From: Bedellia somnulentella
Lineage: Eukaryota; Arthropoda; Insecta; Lepidoptera; Bedelliidae
Assembly: GCA_963576735.1 (NCBI GenBank)
Contig: OY755173.1
Span: 5,116,873 to 5,180,872, forward strand
DNA length: 64,000 nucleotides
Reading direction: 5' to 3'
The notes below the pieces were generated by a model. The model was not told where the DNA came from and did no database searches. It saw only the letters and a list, made by a program, of their open reading frames with translations. Both the position numbers and the translations under genes were made by a program. Shown here one piece after another: positions 55,445 through 64,000 of this stretch (the stretch's first letter is position 1; the number at the start of each line of letters is the position of its first letter).

Positions 55445-55735
55445 TAGTACTAATACCCGCGTTTTGCTTGGACAGTGTACTCACGTGATAGGGGGCAGGC
55501 CTATTTGGCACGCCGTTTTGTACAAATACAGTGTCACATGACTAAGTACAACTTAGCCATGTGGGTTTCCTCACGATATTTCCCTCACCGTTAACAACCT
55601 TGATAAATTAACCACACATATGACTTTAGAAAAGGCGAATTGATGTAGGCCCGACCCGGGATTTAAACTCACTGTCTGTCTGTCTGCCTGTCTGTTTTAC
55701 CGTCCGGTTGTTCCACCCATTGGACCATCACGGCA
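55445..55735 (-). repeat. tRNA-derived SINE (family T), 3'-truncated
   Basis: Reverse copy with GTGTACTCACGTGATAGGGG, GTCACATGACTAAGTACAAC, TTTCCTCACGATATTTCCCT and the head CATTGGACCATCACGG. A CTGTCTGTCTGCCTGTCTGT tract is inserted in the tRNA-like part. Confidence 0.8.
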
Positions 55736-55754
55736 TCTAAATAGACTGACACAT

Positions 55755-55960
55755 ATATTTATTTATTTATTTATTTACATAACATAACCATTACAGGCAT
55801 AGCCCAATGCGATTATATTAAACTTAAACATCTATTAAATATCTACTACAAAATACCTATCACATATATTAACATTATTATAATTGAACCTAATAATATA
55901 CACAAAACAACATTAAAAATTCATAATATATATTTCAGGATATATACCATGTATTGTATA
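55755..55960 (-). repeat. LINE 3' end fragment
   Basis: TTATTTATTTATTTATTTAC, then ATAACATAACCATTACAGGC and CAATGCGATTATATTAAACT, is the reverse of a (TAAA)n-tailed LINE end. Confidence 0.45.
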
Positions 55961-56309
55961 CATTCATATGTATGGTCTATCAAACTATTTATACTCATGG
56001 CTATATCTCTCAATTAGTGGTAGCCTAATGATCAATTCCACTTGTGGACTTCAACGGTCACTTTTACAGCCATAAGTTTTTATAAAAAACTATTTAAACC
56101 TCCATGCTCTAAGACGTCTCGTCCGCAGCCACTATAATATACAAAGTAGAGCACTACGTCATACTTTAAGGTCGATACTAAACAGCAATATAACATACAA
56201 ATCAATTAAGTAAAAAGCGAATAATTAGATTCTACAAACAGACACTCCAATATATTTATCACTATGTATTAGGTTAACTAACATAAAGAATAAAAAAAAT
56301 GAATAAAGA

Positions 56310-56360
56310 AAATAAAAATTTCGACACCGGCGGGGTTCAAACCCGCGACCTCGGTTTATT
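56310..56360 (-). repeat. tRNA-like fragment
   Basis: On the minus strand CGCGGGTTTGAACCCCGCC is a B-box/T-arm. No full cloverleaf or convincing A-box was found, so it is more likely a SINE piece than a tRNA gene. Confidence 0.4.
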
Positions 56361-56987
56361 TGGCATCCAATCCCGGTATTCCGAGATCTCGTTATTCCGA
56401 GATCCCGCATCATTTTTCAGTCCTGCACTATGCGGGATTACATGCGCAGGATCCCGCGGGATTTGCGGGATTGATCTGCAGCAAAAAAACACTCTCCTAC
56501 GCGCGCTGCCGCGCGACTACTGACTTACTGACAGACAAGCGAGCGAAATGAGTGTATTACGAAAACATTTCCAAAAAACTGTCTATACCCCTTTCTACCC
56601 ACGGGTGTCGTAAGAGGCGACTAAGGGTATTGGGGCTTTTTATTGGATTTTTCGGCGATGCGGTTGGAGACCCATCACCAAAAACCTTTATTTTACCGCC
56701 TTTTCCCCACTCAACTTCCAAAAGTGGCTGAGGAATTTATAATTCCTTGGCTCTGGCTACCCCTAATCGTACTTCTTGCTTGATTTGATAATTAAAACTA
56801 ATAAAGCTATGTTGTTTTTTTATTTCTTTTGTATCCTTCAATCCTTACACTATATTTACTAATATACAATTTAATGTACCACATACACACTTGCGGGATC
56901 CCGCCAATACCGAGTCCCGCGGGATTGAGAAATATCAATCCCGCAAATACCGAGATCACATAAATGCTGCGGGATTGGATGCCCTTT
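56361..56987. mobile_element. Palindromic CCCGCGGGATT-rich element with nested R1
   Basis: The ends GGCATCCAATCCCG and CGGGATTGGATGCC are inverted. Both arms are filled with TGCGGGATT, ATCCCGCGGG and CCGAGAT units. An R1b copy (56585-56763, minus) is inserted between the arms. I saw no target duplication, so the class is open. Confidence 0.65.
56585..56763 (-). repeat. R1 interspersed repeat, subfamily b
   Basis: Reverse copy from TACCCCTTTCTACCCACGGG to AATTCCTTGGCTCTGGCTAC. It lacks the terminal TATAGCCGTGAG block. Confidence 0.83.
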
Positions 56988-58644
56988 AGTAATAATCTCC
57001 ACATGAGGGTTTCATTTCAAAAACATTCAAATTATAACATAAAAAACTATTACTAATACCGATGTAGGTATGTTAGAAAAAAAGGAGGTGTCAAGTCTTT
57101 AAGCGGTTGAGACGCGAAGTGATTTGCATTTTAAATAAGGTATATGACTAATACAGTAGAAGGGCTTAGAATGCTTTGTTGTCGTAATGTTTAGTCTAAT
57201 TATGTCTTTTAAATATTTAGCGATTTTTTTTATTTATTTATACATATATAAAAATACTTTTTTATACACCAAACCTATAGAACCAAGTAAAACAGTTATC
57301 TCTTGCTTAGTTAGGTGTTACCGAGGCAGTCCAAATAGACCGGAGTCTGTGCCAGGACCAACCATCCATTTTAAGTACTCGATTAGCAGATGACTGTGTC
57401 AATTTGTAATATCCAACATACAAACTTCTATTTTGGAACAGTTATTCGCTTTTTCAGAGTTATGTATAACTAAATACAACGAGTATATTTTTTATGATAA
57501 TGAATAACAATACTATTAATACTATTCTTTAAGAGTAACTAAACCAATTTCTGTGTAGAAACATTATTATACAGATATACTCTGCCTGCATCAAATACAT
57601 TGAGCATATCCTAACACCACATACATAATTATAGTATCAAATGATATGATCGCACTAAAACAACCTTTAATTATCGTGAGCAAGGAGTCAAATCGATGAG
57701 GCTGTATTTCCTTCGTGGTTGAACCTCGTGCAAGGTGCCGGAAATCCTCCGCAGTTAGAGGCCACGCTAAATATCTAACATCATCCTCAATCTTCAAATC
57801 ATGTCATAATACAAACACTCATTATAACTAATACAAAGCCTCCATCATTTATAGTTTTCTTCTAATTGAGTATCTTATCTAAGAGATTAATCGAACGATC
57901 TTGCCAAAAGGGGTTCAATGACTCACGTTTCTGGCTCTTATTAATAGTAATGGTTGTCTCCAGCAGTGGGGTTTTGTAACAAAGATATCTCTTCTATATT
58001 AAAATACCTAATATATTGATTTACAGAATTATATATATAATAAGTCCATAGATACTCTGGAAAAAAGCTTTTAAAGTTCTGTGTTAGTTTTTTACGGGAT
58101 ATTAGGGTATTCATTTCACAATCGAACACTCACATAAATGAAAATTCATATTTATTTCAAAACTAGCTGTAAAACAAGGTAGAACGATTATTCCTTCGAA
58201 ATATTATTCAACTTTAGGGCAAGGCGTAAAGTAATGACCATACAACGAAAAAGATGGAATACTCTACTCAGCATTATGTCATTTACAAGCTACATTATAA
58301 ACCCAATTTCTTAGATATCCGAAATAAACAAGGTCTTTGAGTAACCTTGTAAATTATTTACGGTCAAAATAACAATGCTCATTAGGGTCACAAGTTACAA
58401 TATTATCAGTTTTTAGGTCCTGAGAAACGAGGTCAAAATGTGGTCAGATTTATGTATTTCAAAGATTGTTAATGAATGTGTGTTGTAGTTGAAAGTGAAC
58501 GGTCTCCTGTCATTAGTTTAATTACAATCTCAAAAGTTCTTTGCCCTGACGCGACGTATCTAGACCGTGACCGGTTATAAGTATATGTTTGGTCAATCGG
58601 TGATAACTATATTTTAAGATATGTAAGGAATATTTGTTGTATAT

Positions 58645-58830
58645 ATCGGCTTGGAACAGCACTATCCCATGACTCCTCGAGCGTGTCGGCGCGTTTTGGA
58701 GCTTTTTAAGTGATTGTAAGTTGATTTGGCTGGAGATGTATCACCAACCACCCTTTATTTTACGACATCTTGTCCACTTCATTACTAAAAGTAAGGATTA
58801 CCAATTTTGAAGCTTTGGCTAACTTTTTCT
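58645..58830 (-). repeat. R1 interspersed repeat, degraded
   Basis: ATCGGCTTGGAACAGCACTA, TCCCATGACTCCTCGAGCGT and GGCTGGAGATGTATCACCAA preserve the reverse R1 order. Confidence 0.6.
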
Positions 58831-58865
58831 GAGATATATTTTCAGAAAAAGTTAGATATATTTTC

Positions 58866-59030
58866 AGGCGATAGGCCTGCCCCCTATCACGTGAGTACAC
58901 TGTCCATGCAAAACGTGGGTACTCTGAACACCAGGTGACAAAGTCACCAGATGTTCAGAAGTATTAGTACCTCTGCCAACCCCTTCGGGGATATTCGGCG
59001 TGAACGTTTATGTTATGTTATATGTTAAGT
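58866..59030 (+). repeat. tRNA-derived SINE (family T), 5'-truncated
   Basis: It starts at GGCGATAGGCCTGCCCCCTA and runs through TCAGAAGTATTAGTACCTCT to GGCGTGAACGTTTATGTTAT. It is almost identical to the copy at 27978. Confidence 0.85.
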
Positions 59031-59589
59031 ATGTGTATAGATGTTGTGAGCTTGCGATTCTAATTATCATCGTCGCATTTTCTAATCATGGATAAGTGCA
59101 AAAATAGTTGATGTAGTTGTTTAAAAACGATATCATATTGTAAATAAGGAACTGCCAAACCATTGACAAATTGCATGTTCGGTGTCTGATCTAATAGTAA
59201 ACCTTGATTACTACGACTCCGCTTAAAGCATTCAAATACATTTCTCAGCAATAATAAAATACCGGCTTAAACGAATCTACTATTCATGCTTGCGATACCT
59301 TATTATAAAGAGCTCTTGAATAAAATTAATGCATATTTAATGGGTTTCTGTTTCCAATAAGGAATAAGAATTTATATTTTTGTGTTGCAACAAAGTTATT
59401 AATTCGGAGCAAAAATATCCGAAATGACGTTGTGATACTCAATTGTAACAGTATCAAACAGTCACTGTGTATAGCGAAAAAGTTTGTGCCATATCACGTG
59501 GGTACACTGAGCACTTGACTTATTATATTATGCTAAGTTTTCGAAGATTGCTTTAGATTATTATTATCAATGATTATTAAAAAATACAG

Positions 59590-59700
59590 GCTCACATATA
59601 CTCACACCAATAGTAAGTAGGCAGAGGCTATCGATAATCACTTTTTGCGATCGTGGCATTTCATTTATCAATATTATCATACATGCCCGTTTATTCTTCG
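59590..59700 (+). repeat. R2 interspersed repeat, partial
   Basis: CTCACATATACTCACACCAA, GTAGGCAGAGGCTATCGATA and CATACATGCCCGTTTATTCT match R2. Confidence 0.6.
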
Positions 59701-60192
59701 CACTTAATTTTATTATATTTTTTCTTAGTTAAAACAGTTGTTTTACTTGGTCTCTAATATAATTTAACTCATATGATGCCGTGAATCACAAATCTGTGAT
59801 TAATCTGAATAATTACGCATACTTAAAACAGCGCTTAAACCAATGTCATTCGGGGGTTTAAAATAGATTAAATCCACACAATGTAATGAAAAAAGATAAA
59901 ATAAGATTTGTGGCGCAACAGTATGTTAAAATATCAATGAATAACATTTAAATGTGGTTTCATCAGACAACCAAGTTGACTCATTACCGAATTTCCGTTA
60001 AGTTTTCCCGCGTGACGTAAATTAATGAATGGTGTGCATATGATGCTCAACGGTTCCCATCAGAGTAACGAACTTTGTGACTCAGTATCGAAGATCGGAT
60101 TTCCTTATGTTATGAAATCACGATCACACTATTTCCTTATCTTAGAATCAAGTACAGAATATTTTTAAGTTTTCGTCATATTATTTAAAGTT

Positions 60193-60425
60193 ACATACAT
60201 GTATATACTCACGGCTATAAATCCCTAGATGGGGTAGCCAGAGCTAAGGAATTAGAAATTCTTCAGCCACTTTTGGAAGTTAATTGGGGAAAAGATGGTA
60301 AAATAAAGGTTGTTGGTGATGGGTCTCCAAACTCATCGCCCAAAAATTCCTTAAAAGTCCCAATACCGTTAGTCGCCTCTTACGTACACCCACAGGAAGA
60401 AATGGGGTAGTGCTATTCTAAGCCT
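60193..60425 (+). repeat. R1 interspersed repeat, near full length
   Basis: It runs from TTACATACATGTATATACTC to GGGGTAGTGCTATTCTAAGC. Confidence 0.85.
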
Positions 60426-60895
60426 GATACCGGTGTGATGTTAGTAATATGGGGATCATGAGCTTAGTCGAAAAAATATTAAAATTTATAAAAATGTTTT
60501 TCTTAAGTTCAATAAAGCATCTCTACGAGTTTATAGTCGCGGTTTTTGACAAAAATCTTATTTTATTAAGCGCCAGTAAAAGCAAATCAACGCTATCTTT
60601 TATATACCTTACAGTTTAATCGCTATGTTTCGTTATTTGTAATCTGATCTCTCAGATTGTTAATAAACGAAAGCATCTTGAAGTCCCATTAACCCAACCC
60701 TAACATAATTTAAAACATCAAACCTTAACTTTAGTAAACTTAATATTCTAAAAGGAAGGTTTATATGAAAGTTTGTAATGAGCTGTGAATTTGTTATATA
60801 TTATTTTATGACCGTATAAGTATAACTATAGAGCGCGGATGTCTGCTATAGCACCGATATTTCGAATCTTTATCGCCGGTACCAAGATCTCTTTT

Positions 60896-61125
60896 CTACA
60901 TACATACATACATACATATACTCACGGCTATAAATCCCTTGAAGGGGTAGCCAGAGCTAGGGAATTAGAAATTCCTCAGCTACTTTTGGAAGTTGTGTGG
61001 GGAAAAGATGGTGAAATAAAGGTTGTTGGTGATGGGTCATCAACCGCATCGCCCGAAAATCCCTTAAAAGCCCCAATACCGTTAGTCGCCTCTTACGTAC
61101 ACCCATCGGTAGAAACGGGGTAGGT
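60896..61125 (+). repeat. R1 interspersed repeat, lacking the last 30 bp
   Basis: It runs from (CATA)n and CTCACGGCTATAAATCCCTT to ACCCATCGGTAGAAACGGGG. Confidence 0.85.
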
Positions 61126-62519
61126 TATCTCTTTTCTAAAGTGTTCTAAATCATGAGAGAATTATGTGTTTCAATATATATACTAGTACTTTGCTTGTTG
61201 AAATCATTTTACAAATATATGCGTTTTTATGAATATAATACTCGAAATATCGAAAGTAATCTCTCTCACAACAAAAACTTAAAAGAAACATCATGGGATC
61301 ATTACACGATGACACGGTAATTTCAATCCTGTGTTTAATTCATATATTTAAGTCTAAACCGGTACCTTTTTAACGATATTGTTATAAGAAACACAGTTCT
61401 GTTATTTTAGTTAATAGCAAGCTAGTCTTAAGTAATAGTTACTCCTAAACATGCTGATTCACATTGTATCCATAATTGCTATAGTTTGAAAGTAGATAAA
61501 GCAAATACTGTTGCAACACTTGGCTGTTAGAACGCATCAGTTTGTTACAATTTTTAGCGCTTAGTTAACATTGTTTGAGATACTGTGTTTGTTTTTCAGC
61601 TAACATGCGAAACAATTAAAGAGCCGTTAGGACTTCGACACAAAATAGTTAGAGAGGTTGGTAATCGGTGCCTATTGTCTATGCGAGTAGTTTAACCGGG
61701 TCTCTGTATTTACTCTCGCTGTGACCTTAAAACTTAATTGGGTTTCCGATATAAATGCTTCATGACGTCATTCTTATAAATAGTCACTCGACAATATGAA
61801 TAGTTCTCGTATCTGTCTCAGCAACAAAGAGAAAGACGCTAAAACTTTATAAGCCTTTCAATGTATTTGTATAACATATTACCAGACGTATGTGAGTTCT
61901 CAGACAATCGATGAAATAATACGGAAGAGATGAAGATTCGCGGAACTTGCGTTTTATGGATTACCATCCCACGATCATTTCCTTATAAGAATTTTCGAAT
62001 TATTATACAAGCTATCGTTGATCTTCAGGCGAAACCAAAGTAGTATTTAATTTATTTAGATATCATGATTGACTTTGGGGCCTGTTGGAGCATTTTTATG
62101 AGTTACTTATTTATGATACACATATTACTTTTGTGTACATGTACGGACAATAAATATACAATTACTTTGTTGATAGCTTTGTAACTTGATATAATTTGCA
62201 GATTTCTTTTTATACTTTCCTGATATATCTGAATAATAACAGTGATTTATTAGTAATAACAGTAATGCCCCTTTCAGCCCTGGGCTGTGATCAGTAAACA
62301 ATGATTTTCTTGAAGTAAAACCACTTAAAGAAAATGTCAACGCTGAGTTGCATCCGATTTTCATTGCTATGACACACAAAATGGCTGTTGTAAACGAAGC
62401 TTTTCTTTTATAGGTATTTGTGTGGTTGTTTAGAGTATTTTTGTCTGGGATCATTGTTGTTGTACTTTGAGAGTCTGAGTTTATAAATTTAGTCTTTGGT
62501 CTGAGTAGTGGAAATAAAT

Positions 62520-62622
62520 GAGCCCAAAAACCACTTTAAAGAGCCCCATACCCTTAGTCGCCTCTTACGACACCTGTGGGTAGAAAGGGGTAGTGACATT
62601 CTAAGACGGCACTACACGGTAA
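62520..62622 (+). repeat. R1 subfamily b, 3' part only
   Basis: GAGCCCAAAAACCACTTTAA, CCTTAGTCGCCTCTTACGAC and GACGGCACTACACGGTAAT. Confidence 0.75.
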
Positions 62623-63947
62623 TTAATAATTTCCTGCTAAAATTAAGATTTTCATTGTCTTACCTACTAAACACTTAAACAAACTTGAGCATTAATATCC
62701 TTTGTCTGACAAGATTAAGCGACAGAAACCCACTTCCAGAAGAAATGCGTGGGTGCTGCTTTCAATGCCAATTTAGTAATAGCCTAGCTGTAATCGAATC
62801 GTCTCTTCAAATACATTTTAAGAAGATTTCGGTCATTAGTTATTTCATTCCAAATCGCCCACGAGATATTCATGGACGATTATAATATTAATTCGCTCAT
62901 TGTATTACTGAAGGTCGTGTCATACTATTTTCTGTGTTTGCAGTGTTTTGCCTTGTCTATGCAACGGTTACTTTGATTTTTAGTTCCGTTATCATGGTGA
63001 TTGTCGTACAATTTATGACTGTCCTATGAGTTTATAAGTGATTTTAGTCGTTGCCGGTAATCCACTAACAACGATTGTTGAATCCACCATTTGTGCTCAG
63101 TCACTATTGAAGGAATGGATTCGAACTTCCTTATTTCTGACAAAGATTAGGATTTGTCTTTTTATTACTTTAAATGGAATTATCTTCGATGTAGATTTTA
63201 TTGCAAAGGTTCATGTGGGTGCTGTTGTATGGTTAGTTTGAAACTCCGACCATCTGTGTCTGTACATGATTATTGCAATAGGCTATTAGTGACAGATGAT
63301 GGTCAGAAGCCTTCTCTATGATTAGCAAGATGGCATCATATCACTAATCGAAGAACTGCAAACTCGCTTGTCACGCGCGATAGTTATGGTCAACTTTCCT
63401 TGAACTGCATATTTGCTTTTGTTTTATTCATTGTTTCATCATGTTTGACATAACTGTGCTGGTACTGCTTTTAACATGACAGTCATCTTAAGCATTTGCA
63501 TTTAACAATTGGTACCGGCTGTATTGGATTTCCGTTGCCCGTTGACCCTTCTTAACCAAATCAAAGCAAATCATAGTCGTTTCTTTCACTATACCATGTA
63601 TGAAACATAACCCGTCAATGAAATCATACCGTACAGTTTCACATAACCCTCTGTACATGTACCATTTTCAGCCATTGGAAAATGTACGTTAAAGTGCGCC
63701 GAATAAATAAAAATGTGGATGCATAATTTGAGCTCACAAAAAAAGATCATATTTAAGGTTCAAAATATTCCTCAATAAATTTAATTCAGTGCTTTGCGTA
63801 CGTTTCCATTATTTGTCTGCTCTATCTGATACTGTGTAGTTATGATAGTGCGTCGGTTTTGAAATCTGCCAAATGTAATCGATTAATTCTAGCTCAAACG
63901 TTTTGAGGGATAATAAGTATGTATTGTCTAGATTTTGAGATACAAAC

Positions 63948-64000
63948 TGTGTAGTATCGGCTTAGAATAGCATAACATTTCTACCCGTGGGTATCCGTAA
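63948..64000 (-). repeat. R1 interspersed repeat, cut by the window end
   Basis: TGTGTAGTATCGGCTTAGAA and TTTCTACCCGTGGGTATCCG are the start of a reverse R1 copy. Confidence 0.7.

Larger units (their letters stand above)
51771..64000 (+). other. Repeat-filled region, possibly a long first intron
   Basis: Apart from the listed repeats I see no convincing coding exon. 55000-55440, 57000-58640, 61130-62510 and 62630-63940 are AT-rich with nothing recognisable. A 68-codon minus-strand frame at 57591-57797 (LTAEDFRHLARGSTTKEIQP) has some protein character but is unidentified. Confidence 0.45.

Overview
The window looks like a nuclear chromosome segment from an insect, most probably a moth or butterfly. 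The reasons are AT-rich non-coding DNA around GC-rich coding exons, spliced genes with canonical GT/AG introns, and a dense load of short interspersed repeats ending in (CATA)n or TGTTA, non-LTR retrotransposons, hAT-like MITEs and a TTAA-flanked DNA transposon. The order is an inference from repeat style and protein similarity; no species can be named.

Left part, 1-29.4 kb. One 12-exon gene on the + strand (969-29033) fills this region. Joining the exons at canonical splice sites keeps the phase throughout and gives 805 residues: cytosolic tail, one transmembrane segment, SEA, Frizzled, two LDLa repeats, SRCR and a chymotrypsin-fold domain. This is the type II membrane layout of Corin. All three catalytic residues of the protease domain are replaced, so it is predicted to be a pseudoprotease. 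The introns hold most of the repeats, a complete hAT-type MITE with an 8-bp target duplication, and a partial copy of one protease exon.

Middle part, 29.7-36.3 kb. A DNA transposon with 13-bp inverted termini and TTAA target duplications carries a broken transposase remnant and eight copies of a short ACAGGGAAGTGA-type motif. A 5'-truncated jockey-like retrotransposon is nested near its left end.

Right-centre, 39.7-48 kb. A compact minus-strand gene encodes two mitochondrial microproteins one base apart, matching Drosophila sloth1/sloth2 (vertebrate SMIM4/UQCC5 and brawnin/UQCC6, complex III assembly). A divergent single-exon gene of unknown function lies at 47406-47936. Between them sit an almost complete two-ORF I-like retrotransposon (gag plus EN-RT-RNase H, one frameshift) and an 800-bp hAT-type MITE built of ATCGAT-rich palindromes. 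The original shared promoter region was probably only a few hundred bases.

Right part, 48-64 kb. This is mainly repeats: a TA/TATA-flanked MITE, a palindromic element and many copies of two interspersed families. A likely first coding exon of another + strand gene lies at 51714-51770; the rest of that gene is mostly or wholly beyond the window. No rRNA, functional tRNA gene or CRISPR array was seen.
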